Source: Glycomyces sp. L485
GTDB taxonomy: Bacteria > Actinomycetota > Actinomycetes > Mycobacteriales > Micromonosporaceae
Length of the DNA: 64,000 bases
Direction of reading: 5' to 3'
Assembly: GCF_022548875.1 (NCBI RefSeq)
Contig: NZ_JAKZEW010000001.1
Coordinates: 264 to 64,263, forward strand
This document shows positions 14,837-24,053 of this stretch, piece after piece; the first letter of the stretch is position 1; each line of letters begins with the position of its first letter. Under the pieces are notes generated by a model. It was not told the DNA's origin. It did not search any database and worked only from the letters and a program-made list of their open reading frames with translations. Position numbers and translations under genes: made by a program.

Positions 14837-17800
14837 ATGGCAGCACCCGCTTACCTCGACGCCTCCCGGCCGGTGGCCGAACGCGTCGAAGCCATCCTCG
14901 CCCTCATGACCGACGAGCAGAAGCTCGGCTGCTTCGGCGGAATCCCCAAAGGACTGACCCTCGCCGACGGCCGCACCCTGCCCGCGCTCGACAACCGGTT
15001 CGCCGAGGTGCTCCACGGCTCGGGCCACCACCCGAACGCGACGCTGTTCCCCCAGGCGATCGGCCTTGGTGCCACCTGGGACACCGAACTGCTCGAACAG
15101 ATCGGCGAGACCGTCGCCTACGAGATGCGCTCCCGCGACCAGAACGTCCTGGCCGCCTTCGGACCCGTCGCCGACATCCGCTCCAACCCCCTCGCCGGCC
15201 GCTTCGAGGAGGGCTTCGGCGAAGACCCGCTGCACGTCGGCGCCATGGTCACCGCGTACGCCCACGGCCTGCGCGGACGCCACCCCGAATACGTCCGGGT
15301 ACTGCCGCAGATGAAGCACTTCCTGGGTTACGACCACGAATGGCACCGGCACCGCACCTCGGCGTCGATGAGCGCCCGCGCGCTCCACGAGTACCAGGCC
15401 TTCCCCTACCGCAAGCCGGTCGAGGCCGGCGCCGTGCTCGGCGCGATGACCGCCTACAACCTCGTCAACGGGGTCCCCTCGATCGCGAGCCCGCTCATGG
15501 ACACCCTCCGGCGCGAATGGGCACCGGGCGCGTTCATGTTCCTGCCCGACGGCTGGGACGCCGTCAACCTCAACTCCACCAAGGGCGCCCCCTTCGACAC
15601 CTGGGAGACCCCCGAGGGCCGCGACGTGCCGTACCCGAAGGCTCTAGCGGCCGAGGAGGGCCGCCAGATCGACCGCGAGGAGATCCTCGTCTACGCCTCC
15701 GGTCTCATGCTCAAGGCCGGCCAGACGAACTTCCGCGACGGCTCGGAACTGCCGCTCGGCGAAGCCGCCGCCGAAGCGGTCAGGCGCGGCCTGTTCGGGC
15801 TGACCATGGCCGACGCCGAGCAGGTCGTCCGCGACTGGCTCCACTTCCTCGTCAGCGCCGGGCGCCTCGACGGCGAGGACTGCCCGTACAACCGGATCGA
15901 ACCGAGCGACAGCCCGCAGGAGCGTCCCGAGTCGAAGGCGCTCGCGCTCCAGGCCGCCCGCGAGCAGCTCGTGCTGCTCAAGAACGAGGACCTGCTGCCG
16001 CTGCCGGAGTCGCCGCGCGTGGCCGTCGTCGGCCCGCTCGCCGACCGAAACCTGCGCGACTACTACAGCCCGCTGGTCCCCGACGAGGACCGCGTCACCC
16101 CGCTCCAGGCGATCACCGAGCGCCTCGGCGAAGGAAACGTCCTCCACCACACCGGCAACGACACCGTGGCCTGGGCCGCCGGCGGCCGCTACGTCAACGT
16201 CGCGGACAGCGGCGCGCTCGCCGCCGGGGCCGAGGCGATCGGCGACGACGAGACCTTCGAGGTCTACGACTGGGCACACGACCAGTACATGTTCCGCCAC
16301 AACGGTTCGGGCAGGTTCGTCAGCGCCGACATCCTCCAGCACGACGACGGCCCGGCGACCTTCACCAACCAGATCGGTGCGAGCGGCGCCGGCGCCGGGC
16401 CGCACCTGCGCGCGATCGACGAGCAGATGGTAGACGCGAACGCCTGGTTCACCTTCCAGAACTTCCACTACCGCCCGGTGGGCGAAACTGCCGAATTCAC
16501 GGCTCCGCAAGCGTCGCTGAGGAATGTCGCGATGTTCGGGCTCAACCACGTCGAGGCCGACATCAGCGCCGCCGACGCCTTCCACGTCGGCGTCGCCGAG
16601 GACGGCACGCTGCCGCTCGCCAAGGGACGGCCGGGCACGCCGCTCACCGAGACCCTCGTCTCGGACGGCCCCGAAGCGGCCGCCGCCGTCGCGGTCGAAG
16701 CCGACTACGCCGTTGTCGTAGTCGGCAACCACCCGCTCATGAACGCCCGCGAATGCTTCGACCGCCCCGGACTCGACCTGGCCCCGCGCCAGGCCGACCT
16801 CGTGCGGGAGGTGGCCGCCGCCAAGCCCGGCCGCACCGTCGTCGTGGTCGTCTCGTCCTACCCGCTCGCCATCGGCGACATCGCCGCCGACCCGAACGTG
16901 GCCGCGATCCTCTACACCTCCCACGCCGGCCAGGCCGCAGGGACAGCGCTGGCCGAGGCGCTCTTCGGCGACTGCTCCCCGGCAGGGCGGCTCACCTCCA
17001 CCTGGCTCGCCGACGTCGACTCGCTGCCGAAGCCGGGGCCGAAGACCGAGGAGTTCCGCGTCAGCGACGTCGACATGCTCGAATACGACGTCATATCCGC
17101 AGGACTCACCTACCGCTACTCGGCGGTCGAGCCGCTCTACGGCTTCGGGCACGGCCTGACGTACACGACCTTCGAGTACAGCGCTCTGGAGATCCCCGGA
17201 GAGGTCCCCTCCGACGAGCCGTTCACCGTGTCGATCGACCTCACCAACACCGGCGGGCGCACCTCGGACGAGGTGGCGCTGGTCTTCGCGAGCTCGCTCG
17301 ATTCGGTCTACGGCGACCGGGTACCGCGGCTGCAACTGGCGGGATTCAAGCGCGCCAAGGACATCGCGCCAGGCGCGACCCGCCGCGTCGAGATCGAGGT
17401 GGACCCTGGCGACCTGTTCGTGTGGGACGCGGTGAGCGGCAGGCGGATCGTGGAGACCGGCCGCTACGCCTTCTTCATCGGATCCGACTCGGACGGCCCG
17501 GAGGCGATCGTCCGCATCCAGGGCGAGACGATCGACCCGCTCGACCTCTCCGAGACCCGCAACGTCTGGGAGGCGGCGACGATCAGCCAGGGCGTGACCT
17601 ACTGGGAGGTCTCCAAGCGCAACACGGTCGCGCGCCGGGGCGGCTACCACTCGGTGGGCTCGCGCCGCGGGGGCGACCACGTGGGCTTCACCAAGGCGGT
17701 GCTCGAGGGCGCCACCGCGATCGAGTTGCGCACCGCGACGACCGTCGCCGACTGGGCCGACCTGTCCGACCCGGTCATCGAGGTCCGTTCGTCCGAACCG

Positions 17801-17962
17801 GACGGGCCGCTCCTCGCCGCCGTCACGGTCCCGATCACCGGCGACCTCCAGAGGTTCGAGGACGTCGAGGCCCCGCTGGAGGGCGCCGAAGGCGTCGAGA
17901 ACCTGTACCTGCGATTCCGGACCGGCGGCATCTACGTGGACTCGATCCGCCTGCGCCGCTGA
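14837..17962 (+). CDS. GH3 beta-glycosidase with insert domain and C-terminal CBM6
   Basis: 1041 aa, no signal peptide, so probably cytoplasmic. The order is: GH3 N-terminal barrel (FGPVADIRSNPLAGRFEEGF; QMKHFLGY), GH3 alpha/beta sandwich, a trefoil- or PA14-like insert (about 440-560), a fibronectin-III-like domain, and a CBM6-type beta-sandwich at the C-terminus (VTYWEVSKRNTVARRGGYHS to GGIYVDSIRLRR). Where most GH3 enzymes have the nucleophile motif SDW, this one reads MFLPDGWDAVN, so the nucleophile is likely the Asp of LPDG, but the motif is divergent. Activity on beta-glucosides or xylosides is inferred. I chose the ATG at 14837 (GATCGGAAA upstream); the ATG at 14786 overlaps a TATGGT promoter-like box. 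Confidence 0.85.
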   Translation: MAAPAYLDASRPVAERVEAILALMTDEQKLGCFGGIPKGLTLADGRTLPALDNRFAEVLHGSGHHPNATLFPQAIGLGATWDTELLEQIGETVAYEMRSRDQNVLAAFGPVADIRSNPLAGRFEEGFGEDPLHVGAMVTAYAHGLRGRHPEYVRVLPQMKHFLGYDHEWHRHRTSASMSARALHEYQAFPYRKPVEAGAVLGAMTAYNLVNGVPSIASPLMDTLRREWAPGAFMFLPDGWDAVNLNSTKGAPFDTWETPEGRDVPYPKALAAEEGRQIDREEILVYASGLMLKAGQTNFRDGSELPLGEAAAEAVRRGLFGLTMADAEQVVRDWLHFLVSAGRLDGEDCPYNRIEPSDSPQERPESKALALQAAREQLVLLKNEDLLPLPESPRVAVVGPLADRNLRDYYSPLVPDEDRVTPLQAITERLGEGNVLHHTGNDTVAWAAGGRYVNVADSGALAAGAEAIGDDETFEVYDWAHDQYMFRHNGSGRFVSADILQHDDGPATFTNQIGASGAGAGPHLRAIDEQMVDANAWFTFQNFHYRPVGETAEFTAPQASLRNVAMFGLNHVEADISAADAFHVGVAEDGTLPLAKGRPGTPLTETLVSDGPEAAAAVAVEADYAVVVVGNHPLMNARECFDRPGLDLAPRQADLVREVAAAKPGRTVVVVVSSYPLAIGDIAADPNVAAILYTSHAGQAAGTALAEALFGDCSPAGRLTSTWLADVDSLPKPGPKTEEFRVSDVDMLEYDVISAGLTYRYSAVEPLYGFGHGLTYTTFEYSALEIPGEVPSDEPFTVSIDLTNTGGRTSDEVALVFASSLDSVYGDRVPRLQLAGFKRAKDIAPGATRRVEIEVDPGDLFVWDAVSGRRIVETGRYAFFIGSDSDGPEAIVRIQGETIDPLDLSETRNVWEAATISQGVTYWEVSKRNTVARRGGYHSVGSRRGGDHVGFTKAVLEGATAIELRTATTVADWADLSDPVIEVRSSEPDGPLLAAVTVPITGDLQRFEDVEAPLEGAEGVENLYLRFRTGGIYVDSIRLRR

Positions 17963-17968
17963 TCACCC

Positions 17969-17999
17969 GGCCGCGGCCCGCATCACGTGGGCCGCGGCC
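17969..17999 (+). terminator. Hairpin terminator after the GH3 gene
   Basis: GGCCGCGGCCC (17969-17979) pairs perfectly with GGGCCGCGGCC (17989-17999) over a 9-base loop, starting 6 bases past the GH3 stop codon. Confidence 0.7.
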
Positions 18000-18090
18000 C
18001 GGTCCGTGATGTCGTGTATCGGACAGTTCCGTTTCCCATCGGACCGAGTCTCGTTCTCCATTCGGATCCCCTGATGGAAAGTGAGAGAAG

Positions 18091-18984
18091 ATGCCAGGAA
18101 CGCTCCACGAAGTGATCGTGAAGCTCGTCCAGGACCAGCCGGAGATCGCGGCGAACCTGATCGGACTCGCCGATGGCGAGGAACACGGATTGCGATGCAG
18201 CGGCGCGGAGACGCGTTCTTGCGCGGTCGGTTCGCCCGGCCCGGTGGAACGGCGTGCCGACGGCGTGGTGAAGCTGACCTTCGAGGGCGGATTTTCGAGA
18301 ATCGTCATCGTCGAAGTGCAGAACACCTGGAAGCAGGAGAAGTACTACCGACTCCCCGGATATATGGCCCGGGCTTTCGAGGACTACCGACTTCCGGTCG
18401 AACTGCTGCTGATCGGCGGGACCGATGCGGTGGCGCGTCGGTTCAGGAACGGGATCGATCTCGGGCCGGGCAACAGGATCGCGATCCGGACCCTCGGCCC
18501 GGCGGACTTCCCGAGCCTGACCGATCCCTACAACCCGCCCGAACCGGCGATCGCGATCCTGTCGGCGGCGCTCGGAGCGGCCGATGCGCTGCACTCACCG
18601 TATGAGGCGGAGTTGTTCGCCTCGACTCTTGACGAGGCTCTCGGTACGATTGAGCCGCAGCGCGCGGCCGACTACACCATGTATTTGCTCGGACTGCTCA
18701 AGAAAGACGTCGGAACCTTGCTGGAGACCATCATGGAGACCAAGTCTCAGCCGTACCACTCGGCCTACAGCGACCGACTCCGCAAGGAGGGCCGCGAAGA
18801 AGGCCGGGAAGAAGGCGGCGTGCTGGAAGCACGAAAGATCCTGCTCACCTTGCTGGATGCCTCTCCCACGCCGGTCGAGTCCGAGCTTCGCGAGCAGGTA
18901 GAGCAGTGCAGTGACCTCCGCCAGTTCGAAGCCTGGGCGACTGAGTTCGCCACGACCGGCCGCTTGACCATGCGGGACCAGTAG
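18091..18984 (+). CDS. Rpn-like PD-(D/E)XK nuclease family protein
   Basis: A 297-aa protein resembling the Rpn/putative-transposase PD-(D/E)XK group. A likely catalytic core is RADGVVKL, then IVIVEVQNTWK, giving a D...E-x-Q arrangement, and YYRLPGYMA, which in this family follows the core. The C-terminus has the family's charged repeat KEGREEGREEGG and an LLTLLDA helix. Rpn proteins in enterics stimulate RecA-independent recombination through DNA cleavage; whether this one is active is unknown. ATG at 18091 with GAGAGAAG upstream. It is single-copy here, with no neighbouring defence or mobile genes. Confidence 0.65.
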   Translation: MPGTLHEVIVKLVQDQPEIAANLIGLADGEEHGLRCSGAETRSCAVGSPGPVERRADGVVKLTFEGGFSRIVIVEVQNTWKQEKYYRLPGYMARAFEDYRLPVELLLIGGTDAVARRFRNGIDLGPGNRIAIRTLGPADFPSLTDPYNPPEPAIAILSAALGAADALHSPYEAELFASTLDEALGTIEPQRAADYTMYLLGLLKKDVGTLLETIMETKSQPYHSAYSDRLRKEGREEGREEGGVLEARKILLTLLDASPTPVESELREQVEQCSDLRQFEAWATEFATTGRLTMRDQ

Positions 18985-19032
18985 CGATTCGGCCGCCGCC
19001 GCTGGCGCCGGAACGCGCGAACGCCCGCTCTC

Positions 19033-19069
19033 AGATCCTATAGGAAATATAATATTTCCTATAGGATCT
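19033..19069. terminator. Near-perfect 37-base AT-rich palindrome between convergent genes
   Basis: Arms of 18 bp (19033-19050 and 19052-19069) with a one-base centre; each arm contains TCCTATAGGA. It sits between the Rpn-like gene (plus) and the mutT1-type gene (minus), and its right edge touches the latter's stop codon. A bidirectional terminator is likely, and it belongs to the TCCTATAGGA palindrome set. Confidence 0.65.
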
Positions 19070-19950
19070 CAGCCGTGGCGTTCTGTGGCGACGATCTCGC
19101 CGTCCCCGGTGTGGAAGACCAGGAACGAGCCCTTCGCCAGCGGCGTCTCGGTCGGCGGCGTCGATCCCAGCTTGTGACAGAAGTGCCGCGCGAGCTCGTC
19201 GATCGTCTCGCCGTGGCCGCAGATGACGACCGGGCGCGCCTCGGCGATGAGCTGGTCCATCCGCGTCATCGCCTGGCCCGGCTTGGCGGTGCCGGAGGTG
19301 AACTCGGGCAGCCCCGTGACCGGGATGCCCTCGCCGGCGCAGAACGGCAGCAGCGTCTCCAGGCACCGGGCGCTCGTGGCGCTGTAGGCCACCGGAGTCG
19401 GATAGCTCGACAGCAGCACCTCCAGTTGGGAGGCGCGCTCGCGGCCGCGCTGGTTGAGCGGCCGTAGCTCGTCCTGATCGAACCAGTCCGCTTTCGACAG
19501 AGCGATCGCATGGCGCACGAAGATGAACGGGACGGTCTCCCGCACGACGGTCTCGGCGAAATCGGCCAGGACCGGCTGGTCGCGCTCGTGCGTCAGCCGC
19601 TCCGAGGCCTCGCCCAGCGGCACCCACTCCATGCCGTCGACCTCCCGCGGGTCCACCGCCTCGTCGACCGCCTCGGCCGCCGGGGTGGCGCACCAGTAGT
19701 CGACCCGCTTGAGGCGGCCCTCCTTGTCGTAAAACGACGGCGCGAGGGGCCGACCGAGAACGGGCCGGATGCCGGTCTCCTCGAACACCTCCCGCTGCGC
19801 CGCCGCCAGAAGGTGCTCGCCCTTCTTGAGCTTGCCCTTCGGAAACGACCAGTCGCCGTACTTCGGGCGGTGGATGAGCGCGAGCTCGGGTTCTTTCGCG
19901 CCCTGACGCCACAGGACGGCGCCGGCGGCGAAGATCTCCGGTTCGTTCAA
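19069..19950 (-). CDS. mutT1: MutT1-type Nudix hydrolase fused to a histidine phosphatase domain
   Basis: 293 aa. The Nudix domain is N-terminal: the box runs from Gly39 to about residue 61 (GKLKKGEHL, then REVFEETG). The C-terminal half is a histidine phosphatase-like domain beginning [15 protein letters not shown], with RHA instead of the usual RHG. In mycobacteria this two-domain protein (MutT1) removes 8-oxo-GTP/dGTP and Ap4A-type nucleotides and is encoded beside ppk, as here. The start is TTG at 19950, overlapping the ppk stop codon, with GGAG 7 bases upstream inside ppk. Translational coupling to ppk is therefore likely. Confidence 0.9.
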   Translation of the reverse strand: MNEPEIFAAGAVLWRQGAKEPELALIHRPKYGDWSFPKGKLKKGEHLLAAAQREVFEETGIRPVLGRPLAPSFYDKEGRLKRVDYWCATPAAEAVDEAVDPREVDGMEWVPLGEASERLTHERDQPVLADFAETVVRETVPFIFVRHAIALSKADWFDQDELRPLNQRGRERASQLEVLLSSYPTPVAYSATSARCLETLLPFCAGEGIPVTGLPEFTSGTAKPGQAMTRMDQLIAEARPVVICGHGETIDELARHFCHKLGSTPPTETPLAKGSFLVFHTGDGEIVATERHG

Positions 19951-21995
19951 GAGTGCTCCTGCATCAGTTCTTCCTGAAGGTCGATGCCGCCGCGCAGGCG
20001 GGACCACAGGCCGAGCGGGCCGAGTTTCCACGTCCTCGTGTCGTCGCGCATGCCGCGGTCGAGCATCGAGATGAGCTGTGCCCGGTGGGCATCGCCGGTC
20101 ACCTGGAGCAGCACTTCGACGCGCCGATCGAGGTTGCGGTGCATCAGGTCCGCCGAGCCCAACCATACTTCCGGATCGCCGGCGTTCTCGAACACGTACA
20201 CCCGCGAGTGTTCGAGGAACCGGCCGAGGACCGAGCGGACCCGGATGGTCTCTGACAAGCCGGGCACACCCGGCCGGAGCGCGCAGATGCCGCGAATGAA
20301 CAGGTCGACGGGCACGCCGGCCCGGCTGGCGCGGTAGAGAGCGTCGATCATCTCCTCGTCGGTCAGCGAGTTGCACTTGAAGCGGATGCGTGCGGGCAGA
20401 CCCGCCTCGTGGTTGTCGATCTCGCGCTGGATGCGCTCGATCAGGCCCGGGCGCAGCGAGTGCGGCGCGACCAGGAGCCGCTGGTAGTCCTCCGACCGCG
20501 AGTACCCGGTGAGGTGATTGAAGACCGCGTTGACGTCCTCGCCGACCGCCTGGTCGGTCGTGAGCAACCCGAAGTCCTCATACAGCCTGGCGGTCTTCGG
20601 GTGGTAGTTGCCGGTGCCGATGTGGCTGTACCGCAAGAGGCTCCCGTCGTTCTCCTGTCTTACCACCAGCGCCAGCTTGCAGTGGGTCTTGAGGCCGACT
20701 ATGCCGTACATGACGTGGCAGCCGGCCTGCTCCAGCTTCTGGGCCCAGTCGATGTTGGCCTGCTCGTCGAAACGGGCCTTGATCTCGACGACGACCACGA
20801 CCTGCTTGCCCGCGTCGGCGGCGCTGATGAGCGCATCGACGATAGGAGACTTGCCGCTGGTGCGGTACAGCGTCTGCTTGATCGCCAGGACCTGCGGGTC
20901 GCCCGCGGCCTCCTCGATGAGCCGCTCGACCGAGGCGGTGAACGAGTCGTAGGGGTGGTGGACCAGCAGGTCCTGCTCGCGCATGACGGCGAACAGGTCT
21001 GCGTCGGGCGGCAGCACCGCCTCGGAGGGCCGGAACGGCGGGTACTTCAGTTCGGGCCGCTCCAGGTCGGCGATGGCGCCGAGGCCGGACAGGTCGAGCG
21101 GGCCGGGGAGCTTGTTGACGACCTCGTCGTCGATGCCGAGCTCGGCGGTGAGCCGATCGAGGACGACCGGGTCGATGGTGTCCTCCACTTCGAGGCGCAC
21201 GACGGGCCCGAAGCGGCGGCGCAGCAGCTCGCGCTCAAGGGTCTGGAGGAGGTTCTCGGTGATGTCCTCGTCGATCTCCAGGTCCTGGTTGCGCGTGACG
21301 CGGAAGGTGTGGTGCGCGACGACGTCCATGCCGGGGAACAGCTGGTTGAGATGCGAGGCGATGACGTCTTCCAGCGGCACGAAGCGGCCGGGGGCCACGG
21401 CCATGAAGCGCGGCAGCAGCGGCGGGACCTTCACGCGCGCGAATCGCATCGCGCCCTTGTTCGGGTCGCGGACCTGGACGGCGAGGTTGAGGGACTGCCC
21501 GGAGATGTACGGGAAGGGGTGCGCGGGGTCGACGACGAGCGGGGTGAGCACCGGGTAGATGCGGGTGCGGAACAGCTCGTGCATGAGCCGGCGCTCGGAC
21601 TCGGCGAGCTCGTCCCAGCGCAGGATCTCGATCCCCTGCTTCGCCAGCAGCGGGGCGATCTCCTCGCTGAAGGTCCTGGCGTGTTCGAGGCTGAGCTGGT
21701 GGGAGAGGCCGGTGATGCGTCTGAGGACGCTCTGGGGCTGGCGTCCCGAGGAGGTTCGCACGGGCAGACCGGTGGCGAGCCGACGCATGAGGCCGGCGAC
21801 GCGGACCATGAAGAACTCGTCGAGGTTGTTCGAGAAGATGGACAGGAAGCGAACCCGTTCGAGCAGGGGCAGCTCGGGGGACTGGGCCAGACGCAGGACC
21901 CTGCCGTTGAAGCGCAGCCAGCTCTCCTCACGGTCGAGGAACCGGTCCGGTGGCAGATCGGCACCTACGAGGGGAACGGACTCACTATTCGTCAT
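19947..21995 (-). CDS. ppk: Polyphosphate kinase 1
   Basis: Ppk1 makes inorganic polyphosphate from the gamma phosphate of ATP, reversibly. 682 aa is the usual length. The N-terminal domain begins [18 protein letters not shown]; the family motif [15 protein letters not shown] follows; the catalytic region carries HPYDSF and the His-containing segments [20 protein letters not shown] (the autophosphorylated His) and later [13 protein letters not shown] at 21995 (MTNSESVP). It is the first gene of a two-gene operon with the MutT1-type gene. Confidence 0.96.
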   Translation of the reverse strand: MTNSESVPLVGADLPPDRFLDREESWLRFNGRVLRLAQSPELPLLERVRFLSIFSNNLDEFFMVRVAGLMRRLATGLPVRTSSGRQPQSVLRRITGLSHQLSLEHARTFSEEIAPLLAKQGIEILRWDELAESERRLMHELFRTRIYPVLTPLVVDPAHPFPYISGQSLNLAVQVRDPNKGAMRFARVKVPPLLPRFMAVAPGRFVPLEDVIASHLNQLFPGMDVVAHHTFRVTRNQDLEIDEDITENLLQTLERELLRRRFGPVVRLEVEDTIDPVVLDRLTAELGIDDEVVNKLPGPLDLSGLGAIADLERPELKYPPFRPSEAVLPPDADLFAVMREQDLLVHHPYDSFTASVERLIEEAAGDPQVLAIKQTLYRTSGKSPIVDALISAADAGKQVVVVVEIKARFDEQANIDWAQKLEQAGCHVMYGIVGLKTHCKLALVVRQENDGSLLRYSHIGTGNYHPKTARLYEDFGLLTTDQAVGEDVNAVFNHLTGYSRSEDYQRLLVAPHSLRPGLIERIQREIDNHEAGLPARIRFKCNSLTDEEMIDALYRASRAGVPVDLFIRGICALRPGVPGLSETIRVRSVLGRFLEHSRVYVFENAGDPEVWLGSADLMHRNLDRRVEVLLQVTGDAHRAQLISMLDRGMRDDTRTWKLGPLGLWSRLRGGIDLQEELMQEHS

Positions 21996-22103
21996 ACATC
22001 ACAATATTAACGAAGAACGTGAACTTCTGGTGAATCAGTTTTGAAATCCCTACGCGTTCACGAGATCACAACGCATGTCGACAATGGACTTGATCATCGC
22101 CGC

Positions 22104-22622
22104 TCACGGCCCCGTCGCGCCGTCGATGCGCTCCCTGATGAGGTCGGCGTGGCCGTTGTGGCGGGCGTACTCCTCGATCATGTGCAGGTAGATCCAGCGC
22201 ACGGAAGCCGTTTGCCCGCTCGGGTGCGTGAAGGTGTCGTCTAGGTTGCGGTCGGCGACCGCGGTGCGGGCGGCGTCCACGGCGACGCGGTAGCGTTCGA
22301 ACGCCTCATCGGGGTCGGCCGAGGCCGCTTCGTTGAAGCAGGCGTCGATGTCGTCCTCGGCGATGTAGCGCGGATAGTCGCTCTGGCCGTCGAGGTTGTC
22401 GCAGAACCACCAGTACTCGACGTCGGTCATGTGCCGCACCAGCCCGAGCAGGGTCAGGTTCGACGGCTCGGCAGACGGGTGCTTCAGCTGCTCCTCGGCG
22501 AGCCCGGAGCACTTCACGAGCAAGGTGTCGCGGTGGAAGTTGAGGAAGCTCTCAAGCATGGCGCGCTCGTCGGCGAGCAGGACGGGGCGCTGGCGTTCGA
22601 CGTCGGACGGGAGTTGGCTCAT
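22104..22622 (-). CDS. DinB-like (DUF664) protein
   Basis: 172 aa, four-helix-bundle DinB/DUF664 family, a metal-binding fold found in bacillithiol/mycothiol-dependent enzymes and many proteins of unknown role. Seen: LLGLVRHMTDVEYWWF early and WIYLHMIEEYARHNGHADLI near the C-terminus, which supply the three conserved His of the metal site. Minus-strand TAATGT (22629-22634) sits 6 bases before the ATG, so it is probably leaderless. A 72-bp piece of its 3' part is repeated exactly at 22669-22740. A thiol-transferase role is possible but unproven. Confidence 0.88.
   Translation of the reverse strand: MSQLPSDVERQRPVLLADERAMLESFLNFHRDTLLVKCSGLAEEQLKHPSAEPSNLTLLGLVRHMTDVEYWWFCDNLDGQSDYPRYIAEDDIDACFNEAASADPDEAFERYRVAVDAARTAVADRNLDDTFTHPSGQTASVRWIYLHMIEEYARHNGHADLIRERIDGATGP
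22124..22195 (-). repeat. 72-bp perfect direct repeat, copy 1 (inside the DinB gene)
   Basis: This stretch of the DinB-like gene is identical to 22669-22740, 545 bp away in the same orientation. It encodes the YLHMIEEYARHNGHADLIRERI segment's DNA. Confidence 0.95.
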
Positions 22623-22668
22623 GCCCTCACATTATCGGGGACCTGTGACTGTTCCCCGGTTCTCCCGC

Positions 22669-22840
22669 CGATGCGCTCCCTGATGAGGTCGGCGTGGCCG
22701 TTGTGGCGGGCGTACTCCTCGATCATGTGCAGGTAGATCCGGCGAAGGCCGCACCTGCTGGCCTGCGGGTGCTCGGTGACGTGGTCGATCTCGTGCCCGG
22801 CCGCGTGGCGTTCGATTCGCGGAACCACCAGTACTCGGGT
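22669..22840 (-). pseudogene. Broken partial copy of a DinB/DUF664 gene
   Basis: 22669-22740 is a perfect copy of the 3' part of the neighbouring DinB gene. Just upstream on the minus strand, a different frame encodes PEYWWFRES (22817-22839), matching the VEYWWFCDN segment of the intact protein. The middle of the gene is missing and the two pieces are out of frame, so this is a decayed duplicate. The exact identity of the 72 bp suggests recent duplication or gene conversion. Confidence 0.75.
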
Positions 22841-22956
22841 CGGTCGATTTCTGGTGCGGTCCAAGTCATCGGCCGAGGCCAGCCGCGTCCACCCGGCGGA
22901 AGCCACCGGATTACCTCGCCGCCGGCACGGGTAACCCCGGAGGCGAAGGAGGAGCC

Positions 22957-23424
22957 ATGCGCGACGACCGCAAGCCGTACTCCGACGATGAGAAGGAGAC
23001 GTTCGGCTACATCGACGACGAGGAAGAGTCCGAGGAGTCCCTCGAAGACGAGATTCTCGACGCGGAGGACTACCAGGGCGCCGACCGCTATGGCACGACC
23101 CCGGCCGAAGAGCAGCTGGGCGTGCCTCTCGACGAGGGCCTGGCCGAAGAGGAGCCGGACGAGCCGGCCGAGTCGGTGACGGACGAGTGGGAAGGCGGCC
23201 CGGACCCGCAGGCTGGGGAGCTCCACGACCAGGAGGCCGTCTGGGCCGAGGAGTCCCCTGCGGCAGGCACCGATCAGAGCGATATCCATATCACCGAGGA
23301 CGATCGCGAGCGCGCCGAATCGCTCCGCGAGTCCTGGGAGGAGGGCCCGCCGCCGGACCCGACCGACGACGAGGCCCTGGACGAGGACCGCGATCAGGAA
23401 CCCGGGCCCGACGACTGGCGCTGA
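22957..23424 (+). CDS. DUF5709 acidic protein
   Basis: 155 aa, very acidic (Asp and Glu dominate), with no membrane segment. The block DYQGADRYGTTPAEEQLGVP followed by LDEGLAEEEPD is typical of the actinobacterial DUF5709 family, whose function is not known. ATG at 22957 with a strong GAAGGAGGA site about 7 bases upstream. It stands between the DinB remnant and the integrase remnant. Probably cytoplasmic and intrinsically disordered. Confidence 0.85.
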   Translation: MRDDRKPYSDDEKETFGYIDDEEESEESLEDEILDAEDYQGADRYGTTPAEEQLGVPLDEGLAEEEPDEPAESVTDEWEGGPDPQAGELHDQEAVWAEESPAAGTDQSDIHITEDDRERAESLRESWEEGPPPDPTDDEALDEDRDQEPGPDDWR

Positions 23425-23442
23425 GAACGAACCCGAAGGGTT

Positions 23443-23683
23443 TTCAAGGCCAGCGAAGACACGTGGATTCACGCCTATCTCGTGCTCTCGAACCTCACCG
23501 GAGTGCGGCGCGAGGAAGCCCGCCCGCTGGAGTGGAGGCACACCCACCTCAACCCGGTCAGTCATTGCCGACCTGGTCGGCCATGCCAAGACCAGCACGA
23601 CCAGGACGGTCTACCGGCACCAGTCGAGGCCGGTCATCACGACGGGTGCCGACCTCATCGAGAAGGCGTTCGAGGACCGATGA
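23443..23683 (+). pseudogene. Remnant of a tyrosine-type integrase
   Basis: Two pieces of a site-specific recombinase survive. The first encodes SNLTGVRREEARPLEW, which holds the box-I catalytic Arg. After about 23558 the frame shifts and the rest encodes VIADLVGHAKTSTTRTVYRH, with the box-II Gly-His and the Tyr nucleophile, ending ADLIEKAFEDR and TGA at 23681-23683. The N-terminal half and the part between the boxes are gone. It lies about 140 bp from tRNA-Asp, a usual target site for such elements. Non-functional. Confidence 0.8.
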
Positions 23684-23689
23684 AGGATG

Positions 23690-23713
23690 GGGCCGCGCCA
23701 CTCGGCGCGGCCC
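23690..23713 (+). terminator. Hairpin after the integrase remnant
   Basis: GGGCCGCGCC (23690-23699) and GGCGCGGCCC (23704-23713) form a perfect 10-bp stem with a 4-base loop, 6 bases past the remnant's stop codon. Confidence 0.65.
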
Positions 23714-23789
23714 TCAAACTACCCTTCTGACTACCCTGCATGATCCAACTAAGCAAAGTGGACTCATAGAAGACCCGGGAAAGCAAAGA

Positions 23790-23811
23790 ACCCGCTGGTA
23801 AACCAGCGGGT
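23790..23811 (-). terminator. Rho-independent terminator of the tRNA-Glu/Asp unit
   Basis: ACCCGCTGGT (23790-23799) and ACCAGCGGGT (23802-23811) form a 10-bp stem. On the minus strand a T-rich tract (TCTTTGCTTT) follows, so this is a classic intrinsic terminator just past tRNA-Asp. Confidence 0.85.
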
Positions 23812-23819
23812 CTTCTCTG

Positions 23820-23894
23820 CGGTCCCGACGGGATTTGAACCCGCGACCTCCGCCTTGACAGGGCGGCGAGCACTCCTGACTGCTCCACGGGACC
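23820..23894 (-). tRNA. tRNA-Asp (GTC)
   Basis: Minus strand, 75 nt. The acceptor GGTCCCG pairs with CGGGACC, discriminator G. The anticodon stem CCGCC/GGCGG encloses loop CTGTCAA, giving anticodon GTC. The T-arm TTCAAAT is present. CCA is not encoded. It is downstream of tRNA-Glu in the same direction. Confidence 0.95.
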
Positions 23895-23980
23895 TTGAGT
23901 TCGGATCGAAATCCCTCAAGGTCGTTAGACCTCTTAATTTATACCAAACGGCTCCGGGTGACCGGTATCGCGTCTGGCCG

Positions 23981-24053
23981 TACCCCCAACGGGATTCGAA
24001 CCCGTGTTACCGCCTTGAAAGGGCGGCGTCCTAGGCCTCTAGACGATGGGGGC
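23981..24053 (-). tRNA. tRNA-Glu (TTC)
   Basis: Minus strand, 73 nt. The acceptor GCCCCCA pairs with TGGGGGT (first pair G-U), discriminator A. Anticodon stem CCGCC/GGCGG with loop CTTTCAA gives anticodon TTC. The T-loop TTCGAAT is intact. CCA is not encoded. Confidence 0.95.

Noticed and set aside
14735-15388. Longer N-terminus for the Hsp70-like protein
   Set aside because: The extension is antisense to the GH3 gene. The Hsp70 phosphate-1 motif starts right after the ATG at 14734, which has a -10 box 6 bases upstream.
15340-18009. 889-codon second frame over the GH3 gene
   Set aside because: Arg/Pro-rich frame shadow of the GH3 gene with no domains.
20409-22010. 533-codon plus-strand frame over ppk
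   Set aside because: Antisense shadow of ppk, which has all family motifs.
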